Shown one piece after another: positions 1-6,168 of a stretch of DNA of 8,670 nt. The stretch is from contig JASLAT010000018.1 in the NCBI GenBank assembly GCA_030146915.1, positions 1-8,670 of the forward strand, in the 5' to 3' direction. The position numbers and the translations under genes were made by a program. This DNA comes from Tissierellales bacterium (GTDB lineage: Bacteria; Bacillota; Clostridia; Tissierellales; Tissierellaceae). Within the stretch, counting starts at the first letter, position 1. The number at the start of each line of letters is the position of its first letter. The notes below the pieces were generated by a model. It searched no databases and was not told the DNA's origin. It was given only the letters and a program-made list of their open reading frames with translations.

Positions 1-24
1 CGATGCTAGTGCATCGCCCCTTTA
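1..24. terminator. Probable intrinsic terminator palindrome, cut by the left window edge
   Basis: CGATGC (1-6) and GCATCG (11-16) are perfect inverted arms around TAGT. The right arm continues as CCCC and then TTTATA. If GGGG precedes position 1, the stem would be 10 bp and followed by a T-rich tract, which is a typical terminator. It could end a plus-strand gene to the left, the DUF4282 gene reading in from the right, or both. The visible hairpin is direct; the missing arm and the function are inferred. Confidence 0.5.
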
Positions 25-57
25 TACAAATAAGCTTTCTACTTATCCTACTAATAA

Positions 58-414
58 CTACTGTTTCTTATTAATTTCTTCTAAGACTTCTAAAGTCTTA
101 AACTTTACCATTAGCATTTCTGCTCCTATTCTAGGAATAAACGGTGAAAGTACTAATAGACCTAAACCCATAAGAGCACTGCCCATAAAAATCATTCCTA
201 GTGCAGTGAATGCTGTTAAAATAACACCTATAATATAAATTATCTTTATTAAGCTTGGTGTTATAAATGTATCAAAACTTAAAAATTTACTTACAATGCC
301 CTTAGTATTTATATTAAAGTCATCATTAAAGTTATTATTAGAGTTAGAAGAATTACTACTTTTAACCTCTTCTTCAATAATAATAGTCTCATTTGGCCTT
401 TTCTCTTGATCCAA
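58..414 (-). CDS. DUF4282-family small membrane protein
   Basis: This 118-residue protein is of unknown function. The first 45 residues are acidic and then rich in Ser and Asn, so probably disordered. The family-like motif FDTFITP (47-53) follows, then two hydrophobic helices (about 54-72 and 75-92) and a basic/amphipathic tail (about 95-118). This matches the DUF4282 layout: a variable N-terminus, two membrane helices and a conserved RIGAEMLMVKF-type end. The start is TTG: AGGAGA lies 7 nt upstream, an in-frame TAA lies just before it, and the next in-frame Met is residue 74, inside the membrane region. It is transcribed alone, away from the csoR terminator, and has no evident tie to copper. 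Family assignment comes from recall of the motif; the role is unknown. Confidence 0.75.
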   Translation of the reverse strand: MDQEKRPNETIIIEEEVKSSNSSNSNNNFNDDFNINTKGIVSKFLSFDTFITPSLIKIIYIIGVILTAFTALGMIFMGSALMGLGLLVLSPFIPRIGAEMLMVKFKTLEVLEEINKKQ

Positions 415-421
415 GCTATCA

Positions 422-427
422 TCTCCT
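422..427 (-). promoter_or_regulatory. Ribosome-binding site fixing the TTG start of the DUF4282 gene
   Basis: On the minus strand this reads AGGAGA, 7 nt before the TTG at 412-414. An ATG overlaps the site but is out of frame, so this element supports TTG as the real start. Confidence 0.7.
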
Positions 428-475
428 ATTTATATCAGTTTTATAATATTAGAAAGCTTATTTTTATAACGAAGT

Positions 476-481
476 ATTATA
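476..481 (-). promoter_or_regulatory. Possible -10 element of the DUF4282 gene
   Basis: The minus strand reads a perfect TATAAT about 60 nt upstream of the TTG start. The best -35 at normal spacing is poor (TTTAAA-like), and the better TTGTAA (506-511 region) is too far away at about 23 nt. The promoter may be weak or need an activator. In this AT-rich DNA the match could also be chance. Confidence 0.4.
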
Positions 482-514
482 TTTGTAATAGATTAATTTT
501 AAACTTACAAATAT
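479..514. repeat. Inverted repeat ATATTTGTAA-N16-TTACAAATAT over the DUF4282 promoter
   Basis: The 10-bp arms at 479-488 and 505-514 are perfectly complementary, with a 16-nt spacer. The left arm overlaps the putative -10 and the right arm lies in the -35 region, as expected for an operator. The same ATTTGTAA half-site recurs three times in the copA-feoA intergenic region. The regulator is unknown. Confidence 0.5.
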
Positions 515-737
515 TCTATACCCATATTTTCCCATTTTTATAATTCTATAGTTTTATAAAGCCTTCAATATAAATAAAGATATATAATTTTAAGTATGTA
601 GCTTTTTAAAAAAATACACTAATATCTTAAATAAAGTAATTTCTTTTAAAGACAACCTATTAAAAGTTTATTAAACCTATAAATTACCAATAGGACTTTT
701 CTTTTTATTTTAATTTTTAAAATTATAATTAAAAATA

Positions 738-760
738 ATAGGCCCAATTAATGGGCCTAT
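738..760 (-). terminator. Intrinsic terminator of the copA-copZ-csoR operon
   Basis: The arms ATAGGCCC (738-745) and GGGCCTAT (753-760) form an 8-bp stem around a 7-nt loop. On the minus strand a T-rich tract (TATTTTTAATT) follows. The hairpin overlaps the csoR stop codon at 757-759, so csoR is clearly the last gene of the operon. Confidence 0.88.
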
Positions 761-1026
761 CTCATAAATCTATCTATAGTTCTTATTATTTCATCTATTT
801 TTTCTGAACCCTCTTCTTCGCCTTGTAAAATAGCATCTGCTACGCAACTTCTTAAGTGTCCATCTAAAACATCTAAGTTTGCTTTTTCTAATAGTCCTAT
901 TGCAGATAGGATTTGTGTTGATATATCTATACAATATCTATCAGCTTCTATCATTCTTATTATCCCATCTAACTGACCTCTAGCGGTCTTTAATTTTACT
1001 AAAGCTTTTTCTTTTCCCTGATTCAT
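757..1026 (-). CDS. csoR: CsoR-type copper-sensing transcriptional repressor
   Basis: This 89-residue all-alpha DUF156 (CsoR/RcnR) family repressor has the usual length. CsoR binds operator DNA without copper and releases it on binding Cu(I). The cuprous ligands Cys32, His57 and Cys61 are present, with the same 25- and 4-residue spacing as the Cys-His-Cys triad of characterised CsoR proteins. This favours a copper sensor over RcnR (nickel/cobalt) or persulfide-sensing CstR, and the copA/copZ partners agree. The start has AGGTGA-poor context: only a weak GTGAT-like site precedes the ATG, whereas copZ and copA have strong AGGAGG sites, which may keep repressor levels low. It is the last gene, 20 nt after copZ, and is probably autoregulated through the copA promoter. 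Its stop lies within the terminator stem. Confidence 0.93.
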   Translation of the reverse strand: MNQGKEKALVKLKTARGQLDGIIRMIEADRYCIDISTQILSAIGLLEKANLDVLDGHLRSCVADAILQGEEEGSEKIDEIIRTIDRFMR

Positions 1027-1046
1027 ATAATCACTGTCTTTCTTTT

Positions 1047-1244
1047 TTATTCTACTTCAAAACCTATATCTTCTATAGCCGTTTTTAACTTAGATAAATC
1101 AAGGTTTTCTCCCTCTACTTTAACTTCTTTACTATCTAAGTTTACATCTACAGAGCTAACTCCATCTAAAGCTTTTAAGCTTTCTGTCACGGCTGCCTTA
1201 CAATGTCCACATGTCATACCATTTACCTTTAATAACTTTTCCAT
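1047..1244 (-). CDS. copZ: CopZ-like copper chaperone (HMA domain)
   Basis: A single heavy-metal-associated domain of 65 residues with a ferredoxin-like fold, the standard size for CopZ. The metal loop GMTCGHC (residues 9-15) supplies Cys12 and Cys15, which bind Cu(I); the His between them is typical of CopZ chaperones rather than of ATPase domains, which here carry MTCAAC. It is cytosolic and in known systems passes copper to CopA and to the CsoR sensor. It lies 11 nt after copA, and its AGGAGG site (1252-1257) overlaps the copA stop codon TAG, so the two are probably translationally linked. Confidence is high from motif and context. Confidence 0.93.
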   Translation of the reverse strand: MEKLLKVNGMTCGHCKAAVTESLKALDGVSSVDVNLDSKEVKVEGENLDLSKLKTAIEDIGFEVE

Positions 1245-1251
1245 AAATATA

Positions 1252-1257
1252 CCTCCT
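1252..1257 (-). promoter_or_regulatory. copZ ribosome-binding site overlapping the copA stop codon
   Basis: On the minus strand the copA stop and the copZ site are fused as TAGGAGG: the AG of TAG begins AGGAGG. A ribosome ending copA therefore sits on the copZ initiation site, suggesting coupled translation. Confidence 0.8.
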
Positions 1258-3628
1258 ATTTAAATTTTTTAAGTCTTAATGAGTTAGTTACAACTGATAC
1301 AGAACTAAATGCCATAGCTCCTCCTGCTAGCATTGGATTTAGTAATCCTAAAGCTGCAATCGGAATACCTATTGTATTGTAGAAAAATGCCCAAAACAAG
1401 TTTTGTTTTATTGTTTTCATTGTTCTTTTAGATAATCTAATAGCTGTTACAACACCTTCAAGATCTCCAGACATTAAAGTTATATCCGCAGCTTCCATAG
1501 CCACATCAGTACCAGTCCCTATAGCAAATCCTACATGGGCCTGTGCTAAAGCTGGAGCATCATTTATACCGTCTCCTACCATAGCTACTTTAGATCCTTC
1601 TTTTTGTATACTTTCTAGTTTTCTAGATTTATCCTCAGGTAATACATCTGCTAAAACCCTATCTTCATCTATATCCACTTGTTTGGCTATAGCTCTTGCA
1701 GTTCTAAGATTATCACCAGTAATCATATATACATCTATCCCCATATCTTTTAGCTTATCTATGGCATCCTTTGAGCCTTCTTTTAAGCCATCTGCTACTG
1801 CAATAATAGCTGTAACCTCTCCATCTAAGCTTAAAATCATTGCTGTTTTTCCTTCTTCTTCAAGAGATAATAAATCTGACTCAATAGATTTAATCTCTAT
1901 ATTTTCTTCCTTCATTAACCTTCTATTTCCTATAAGAATAGTTTTATCTTCTAATTTAGAAGTTAAACCTCTACCTGAAAGAGCTGTAAAATCTTCTGCT
2001 TCTAGTAGATCTATAGATCTTAACCTTGCTTCCTTTACAATTGACTCTCCAAGAGGGTGTTCTGAAAATCTTTCAACTGAAGCTGCTATTTTTAATATTT
2101 CATTTTCACTATATCCACCATAAGTTATGATATCTGTAAGTTCTGGTTCTCCTTTAGTTATAGTTCCTGTTTTATCAAAGATTATAGTATCTATCTCATG
2201 GGCCCTTTCTAAATATTCCCCTGACTTAATTAAAATACCATTTTCAGCTCCCTTTCCAGTAGCAACCATTATAGCTGTTGGAGTTGCTAAACCTAAGGCA
2301 CATGGACAGGCTATTACTAATACCGCAACTGCATTAATTATACCTGTATTTAAATCTCCTCTGATTAAGGAGTAAAATCCAAGAGTTAAAAAAGCTATAA
2401 TTATTACTGCTGGAACAAATACTGAAGATATTTCATCAGCTAACCTTTGTACAGGTGCCTTGGAACCTTGAGCCTCTTCTACAAGTTGTATTATCTGAGC
2501 TAAGACTGTATCTTTACCTATCTTACTAGTTTCAAACTCAAGTACACCTTGCTTATTAATTGTAGCCCCTACTACCTGGTCTCCAGGCCCCTTATCAACA
2601 GGTATACTTTCTCCTGTTAACATGGATTCATCCACTGAAGAATTCCCTTTTATAATAACTCCATCAACTGGTATACTCTCTCCAGGTCTTACTAAGACCC
2701 TATCTCCAATTTCTAGATCCTCAATATTTATTTTCTTTTCTTGTCCATCTACTATGATAGTCGCTTCCTTAGCCTGTAGCCCCATCAAAGTTCTTATAGC
2801 TTCTGAGGTTTGTCCCTTGGCTATAGCTTCAAATGTTTTACCTAAAAGAACCAGAGTAATTATAACTGCAGCTGATTCAAAGTAATATTCCTCTATACCA
2901 TTAAATAAATTGTAAAGACTATAAAAGTAAGCTGATAAAGTTCCCATGGAAACTAAAACATCCATATTAGCTCCTCCACCTCTTAAAGAGTTGTAGGCTG
3001 CTTTGAAAAATCTTCTACCTATATAAAACTGAACCGGTGTAGCAAGTAACCATTGGACATATCCATTAGATAAAATTGTATCAAATCCTGCCATAGATAT
3101 AAACATCTCTAAAAATAAGGGCAAACTAAATATAGCTGCTATTATAAAATCTCTTTTATATGAAGCAATTTCTTTTTCCCTAATTTTTTGATCTTTATCA
3201 AAATCTCTCTCATATTCTATCTCAGCGTCAAAACCTGCCTTTCTAACAGCTTCTATTAACTCCTGGTCACTTATAGAACCAGATTTGAACTTTACATGAG
3301 CCTTGTTAGTAGATAGATTTACTTGAACATCTAAATCTTCTAATCTATTTAAAACTTTTTCAATCCTAGTAGAACAAGCTGCACAGGTCATTCCCTTTAT
3401 CCTTAAAGTCCTAGTCTCATCTGCCACCTTAAATCCAGTCTTCTCTATAGATTCAATTAACTTATCTCTATCTATCTTATCTGGATCATACTCTATGCTA
3501 GCCTTATTAGCTAAAAGGTTCACATTTGCACTATCAACACCATCTTTTTTATTTAGGACTCTCTCAATTCTAGTAGAACAAGCTGCACAAGTCATCCCTT
3601 CTACTCCTATATCTATTTTTTCTTTCAT
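1256..3628 (-). CDS. copA: Copper-exporting P1B-type ATPase CopA
   Basis: This 790-residue membrane ATPase exports Cu(I) from the cytosol using ATP. Two N-terminal HMA domains carry MTCAAC loops (Cys14/Cys17 and Cys82/Cys85). Eight membrane helices follow (about 160-180, 188-203, 222-240, 250-268, 401-422, 429-452, 742-762, 763-782). The actuator TGES motif is at 338-341, and the transport motif CPC at 441-443. The phosphorylation motif DKTGT is at 485-489 with catalytic Asp485; the HP motif His524-Pro525, TGDN 637-640 and GDGIND 685-690 are also present. Tyr750-Asn751 in helix 7 and Met772/Ser776 in helix 8 match the P1B-1 Cu(I) site, arguing against zinc or cadmium. The second HMA domain is about one residue shorter in its first loop and lacks the usual Gly. 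AGGAGG lies 6 nt before the ATG. It is first in the copA-copZ-csoR operon. Confidence 0.96.
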   Translation of the reverse strand: MKEKIDIGVEGMTCAACSTRIERVLNKKDGVDSANVNLLANKASIEYDPDKIDRDKLIESIEKTGFKVADETRTLRIKGMTCAACSTRIEKVLNRLEDLDVQVNLSTNKAHVKFKSGSISDQELIEAVRKAGFDAEIEYERDFDKDQKIREKEIASYKRDFIIAAIFSLPLFLEMFISMAGFDTILSNGYVQWLLATPVQFYIGRRFFKAAYNSLRGGGANMDVLVSMGTLSAYFYSLYNLFNGIEEYYFESAAVIITLVLLGKTFEAIAKGQTSEAIRTLMGLQAKEATIIVDGQEKKINIEDLEIGDRVLVRPGESIPVDGVIIKGNSSVDESMLTGESIPVDKGPGDQVVGATINKQGVLEFETSKIGKDTVLAQIIQLVEEAQGSKAPVQRLADEISSVFVPAVIIIAFLTLGFYSLIRGDLNTGIINAVAVLVIACPCALGLATPTAIMVATGKGAENGILIKSGEYLERAHEIDTIIFDKTGTITKGEPELTDIITYGGYSENEILKIAASVERFSEHPLGESIVKEARLRSIDLLEAEDFTALSGRGLTSKLEDKTILIGNRRLMKEENIEIKSIESDLLSLEEEGKTAMILSLDGEVTAIIAVADGLKEGSKDAIDKLKDMGIDVYMITGDNLRTARAIAKQVDIDEDRVLADVLPEDKSRKLESIQKEGSKVAMVGDGINDAPALAQAHVGFAIGTGTDVAMEAADITLMSGDLEGVVTAIRLSKRTMKTIKQNLFWAFFYNTIGIPIAALGLLNPMLAGGAMAFSSVSVVTNSLRLKKFK

Positions 3629-3642
3629 ACTTTCCCTCCTTT

Positions 3643-3662
3643 ACCCCCTCCCCCTAGGGGGT
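3643..3662 (-). promoter_or_regulatory. CsoR operator in the copA leader
   Basis: A perfect 12-bp palindrome, CCCCCTAGGGGG (3650-3661), matches the core of known CsoR operators. A second C-run (ACCCCC, 3643-3648) is also complementary to GGGGGT (3657-3662). It stands out in AT-rich DNA and begins a few bases after the expected transcription start, so bound CsoR would block copA transcription. Binding by this CsoR is inferred from the match and the linked csoR gene. Confidence 0.85.
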
Positions 3663-3672
3663 CTGTATTTGT

Positions 3673-3701
3673 ATATTAACACATAAATAAAAAACTTACA
3701 A
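3673..3701 (-). promoter_or_regulatory. copA operon promoter
   Basis: On the minus strand, TTGTAA (3696-3701) and TAATAT (3673-3678) are separated by exactly 17 bp, a good housekeeping sigma promoter. Initiation near 3666 would give a leader of about 38 nt containing the CsoR operator and the AGGAGG site. Confidence 0.75.
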
Positions 3702-3764
3702 ATTTTTATTTAAAAAATAGGTCCTAACTTTATGTTAATTTTTAATCATAGCCCTAAAGTCTTG

Positions 3765-3785
3765 TATTTGTAACCATTACAAATA
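3765..3785. repeat. Palindrome between copA and feoA, possible operator
   Basis: The arms TATTTGTAA (3765-3773) and TTACAAATA (3777-3785) are perfect 9-bp complements around CCA. No gene ends here, since copA and feoA diverge, so a terminator role is unlikely and protein binding is more plausible. It does not match the Fur, CsoR, PerR or Zur consensus sequences I know. The copA -35 region (3696-3703) carries a further copy of the half-site. Confidence 0.6.
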
Positions 3786-3827
3786 GGTTGATTTTTTAAA
3801 TTTTTTTGACTTTTTTTAGATATAGTG

Positions 3828-3856
3828 TTGATTTTAACAAAGAAATAGTTTATCAT
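3828..3856 (+). promoter_or_regulatory. Probable feoABC promoter
   Basis: TTGATT (3828-3833) and TATCAT (3851-3856) have 17-bp spacing and one or two mismatches each to consensus. Initiation near 3863 would place the Fur box at about +7 to +21. A TATACT at 3861-3866 is an alternative -10 but has no good -35. Confidence 0.6.
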
Positions 3857-3869
3857 TAGATATACTTAT

Positions 3870-3884
3870 TGATAATAATTATCA
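3870..3884 (+). promoter_or_regulatory. Fur box controlling feoABC
   Basis: TGATAATAATTATCA is an exact match to the 7-1-7 inverted repeat (TGATAAT-N-ATTATCA) that defines Fur boxes in Firmicutes. It lies 39 bp before the feoA start and just after the likely transcription start, where Fur with ferrous iron would repress. The dedicated feo genes downstream support Fur over PerR or Zur. Confidence 0.9.
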
Positions 3885-3923
3885 GTTGCAATCAACTTAC
3901 TAAATATAGATAGGGGCGATTTT

Positions 3924-4148
3924 ATGAACTATAATAGTTTAACCGAACTTAAAAAAGATGAAAGAGGAAAAATTGTCGAAATAGATAGATGTGGTAATGC
4001 AAGAAAAAGACTTTATGAACTAGGGCTTTTTAAAAATGCTGATATCAAAATGCTAAAAAATGATATTGGACCTGTTATTATATCCTTATCTGGATCCAAG
4101 CTTGCCTTGGGAAGAAATATAGCTGACCATATAAAGGTCGCTAAATAG
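3924..4148 (+). CDS. feoA: FeoA ferrous iron transport accessory protein
   Basis: This 74-residue cytosolic protein has the SH3-like FeoA fold and the family's normal length. The core RLYELGLFKNADIKML (about 29-44) corresponds to the conserved RLxxLGLxxGxxI segment. The end SKLALGRNIADHIKV (about 58-72) corresponds to the usual LALRxxEAxxI segment. FeoA is thought to bind FeoB and support ferrous iron import; its exact mechanism is unsettled. It is the first gene of the feo operon, downstream of the Fur box, and feoB follows after 17 nt. The ribosome-binding site is imperfect (AGGGGCGA, about 8 nt before the ATG), weaker than that of feoB. Confidence 0.93.
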   Translation: MNYNSLTELKKDERGKIVEIDRCGNARKRLYELGLFKNADIKMLKNDIGPVIISLSGSKLALGRNIADHIKVAK

Positions 4149-4165
4149 ACTTAAGGAGGACTTAA

Positions 4166-6157
4166 ATGAATAATACACTAGCGTTATTAGGTAACCCAAA
4201 TAGTGGTAAAACCACTCTTTTTAACGGTCTAACTGGGTCCAATCAACATGTAGGAAATTGGCCTGGAGTTACTGTTGAGAAGAAAGAGGGTTTTTATAAA
4301 TTTGATGGTGAGGAATACAAGCTTGTAGACCTACCAGGGACATATAGTTTAGGGGCATATTCTGATGATGAAATAGTTGCCAGAGATTTTTTACTTAATG
4401 AGAAACCAGACTTAGTTATAAGTGTTGTGGATGCTACTAACTTAGAGAGAAATCTTTATTTAACTACACAACTCTTAGAGATGGACTTAAATGTAGTTAT
4501 TGCACTTAATATGATGGATGAGGCAAGAAAGAAAAATATAGATATAGATATTAAAAAACTATCAAAAACTCTAGGAGTTCCAGTAATTCCTACTATTGCA
4601 TCGAGAGAGGAAGGTTTAATTGATCTTAAAACTGAGGTTGATAAAAGAGCTAAAGAAAAGTTAGTCAGAAAAAAATCTGATATTTACTCAGATGAAATTT
4701 TAATTAAAGTTAAAGAACTTAGTCAAGACTTAGAAAAAGTTGACTTTTCCTACCCTTCAGATTGGATGGCTCTAAAAGCATTAGAAAGCGATGGAGCAGT
4801 TCTTAATATGATTAATGATTCAAATCTTGACGATAGTATCAAAGATAAAATTGAAAAATATTCACAAGAACATGAACTTGATATGATAGATGAAAGATAT
4901 TCCTTTATAAGGAAAATTGTCAATGATTGTGTATCAAAGCCAGATAATGAGGTCTTAACCTTAACAGATAAATTAGATAAAATATTTACAAATAAGTATT
5001 TAGGAATTCCTATCTTTGCTTTGATCATGTTTTTAGTTTTCCAATTAACCTTTGCTATTGGAGAGGATTTTCTTGGAGAGATGACTGAAAGTTTCATTGA
5101 CTTTTTAGGTGATAAAACCTATGTATTTTTAGAAGGTGTAAATGCACCTAACTGGTTTGTATCACTAATTAGTGAGGGACTATTTAACGGTGTTGGAGCT
5201 GTTATTGAATTTGTTCCTTTAATAATGTTACTTTACTTCTTCCTTGGTATCTTAGAAGATACTGGATATATGGCCCGTGCTGCCTATGTTATGGATGGAG
5301 TTATGAGAAGTGTTGGTTTACATGGTAAAACTTTTATTCCAATGATAGTAGGTTTTGGTTGTAATGTTCCAGGAGTTATGGCAACTAGAACACTTGATAG
5401 TAAAAAAGATAGAATGATTGCTATTTTAATAAATCCTTTTATGTCATGTGGGGCTAAGATACCAATTTATCTAGCCTTTACAGCAGCATTTTTCCCAGAT
5501 AAGGGTGGACTGGTTTTATTCTTACTATATGCTAGTGGAATATTTGTAGCCCTACTTATGGGTAAAATATTTAGTAGTACTCTATTTCAAGGAGAGGAGT
5601 CTCACTTTATAATGGAACTTCCACCTTATAGATTACCTATTTTTAAATATGTTATTAGGGATATGTGGGATAAAGTTTCTAGTTTTATTAAAAGAGCTGG
5701 GACTATTATATTTGCTGTAGTAACTCTTTTATGGTTACTTTCTAGAATGCCTTTTGGTGTAACTCCTTATAGTCAGGAAAGTTTACTAGGCATTATAGGT
5801 ACAATAATAGCTCCTATATTTAAATATGCTGGTTTCGGTAACTGGCAGGCTGCTGTTAGTTTACTAGCTGGTATACCTGCTAAAGAAGTGGTTATAGCAA
5901 CTTTAGGTATGGTATATGCTGGTGTCAGTGAAGGTAGTGAATTAATTCATGCTATTAGCCAAAACTTTACACCACTTTCTGCAGTTTCTTTTATGGTTAT
6001 GGTTTTATTATATACACCATGTGCTGCAGTAATAGCAACTGTTAAGCAGGAAACTGGGTCTTATAAATGGGCAGCATTCGTTGCTATTTATACCTTCCTA
6101 GTTGGTCTTATTGCCTCAACTCTAGTTTATCAACTAGGATTGATGCTTGGATTCTAA
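4166..6157 (+). CDS. feoB: FeoB ferrous iron transporter
   Basis: This 663-residue inner-membrane protein takes up Fe(II). The N-terminal G domain has the P-loop GNPNSGKTT (9-17), switch I around GVTVE (35-39), DLPG (55-58), the NxxD nucleotide motif NMMD (115-118) and a G5-like ASRE (145-148). A helical regulatory region follows to about 270. The membrane part (about 278-662) includes the conserved LEDTGYMAR (363-371), GFGCNVPG (396-403, Cys399), MSCGAK (426-431, Cys428) and TPCAA (618-622, Cys619); these cysteines are the conserved ones proposed to line the iron path. Length is near that of other clostridial FeoB proteins and somewhat shorter than E. coli FeoB (about 770). A strong AAGGAGG site precedes the ATG. 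It lies between feoA and a feoC-like gene and is presumably Fur-regulated. Confidence 0.97.
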   Translation: MNNTLALLGNPNSGKTTLFNGLTGSNQHVGNWPGVTVEKKEGFYKFDGEEYKLVDLPGTYSLGAYSDDEIVARDFLLNEKPDLVISVVDATNLERNLYLTTQLLEMDLNVVIALNMMDEARKKNIDIDIKKLSKTLGVPVIPTIASREEGLIDLKTEVDKRAKEKLVRKKSDIYSDEILIKVKELSQDLEKVDFSYPSDWMALKALESDGAVLNMINDSNLDDSIKDKIEKYSQEHELDMIDERYSFIRKIVNDCVSKPDNEVLTLTDKLDKIFTNKYLGIPIFALIMFLVFQLTFAIGEDFLGEMTESFIDFLGDKTYVFLEGVNAPNWFVSLISEGLFNGVGAVIEFVPLIMLLYFFLGILEDTGYMARAAYVMDGVMRSVGLHGKTFIPMIVGFGCNVPGVMATRTLDSKKDRMIAILINPFMSCGAKIPIYLAFTAAFFPDKGGLVLFLLYASGIFVALLMGKIFSSTLFQGEESHFIMELPPYRLPIFKYVIRDMWDKVSSFIKRAGTIIFAVVTLLWLLSRMPFGVTPYSQESLLGIIGTIIAPIFKYAGFGNWQAAVSLLAGIPAKEVVIATLGMVYAGVSEGSELIHAISQNFTPLSAVSFMVMVLLYTPCAAVIATVKQETGSYKWAAFVAIYTFLVGLIASTLVYQLGLMLGF

Positions 6158-6168
6158 GAGGTGATTAA

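Larger units (their letters stand above)
428..737. other. AT-rich intergenic region without a recognisable gene
   Basis: About 310 bp lie between the DUF4282 ribosome-binding site and the csoR terminator. I see no convincing gene or RNA. The part near the DUF4282 gene carries a perfect minus-strand TATAAT (476-481) and a wide inverted repeat (479-514). The remainder (about 520-737) is homopolymer-rich with only weak hairpins, such as CCTAT/ATAGG at 676-694. Confidence 0.6.

Noticed and set aside
416..421. ATG overlapping the DUF4282 ribosome-binding site as the start
   Set aside because: It is out of frame with the conserved protein and lies too close to the AGGAGA.
662..712. Weak hairpin (AAAAGT/ACTTTT and CCTAT/ATAGG) followed by a T-rich tract on the plus strand
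   Set aside because: No plus-strand gene precedes it, the stem is broken by an 8-nt bulge, and T-runs are common in this AT-rich stretch. A small RNA cannot be supported.
1683..2375. Plus-strand open frames (1683-2123 and 2127-2375) opposite copA
   Set aside because: They lie wholly within the antisense of a well-conserved CopA, have no ribosome-binding site or recognisable domain, and have low-complexity Ser/Ile-rich translations typical of antisense frames.
2622..3686. Further plus-strand open frames (2622-2885 and 3495-3686) opposite copA and its leader
   Set aside because: Shadows of copA; the second would also cross the CsoR operator and promoter. No supporting start signals.
3806..3834. 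TTGACT (3806-3811) as the feo -35 element
   Set aside because: It is close to consensus but has no acceptable -10 at 16-18 bp; the TTGATT/TATCAT pair fits better.
3884..3897. Small inverted repeat AGTTG-CAAT-CAACT after the Fur box
   Set aside because: Only 5 bp of stem with a 4-nt loop in the feoA leader; too weak to call a regulatory hairpin, and not the TTGAT-N4-ATCAA Fnr site.
4750..5097. Minus-strand open frame opposite feoB
   Set aside because: Antisense of conserved FeoB coding sequence, with no ribosome-binding site and no recognisable family.
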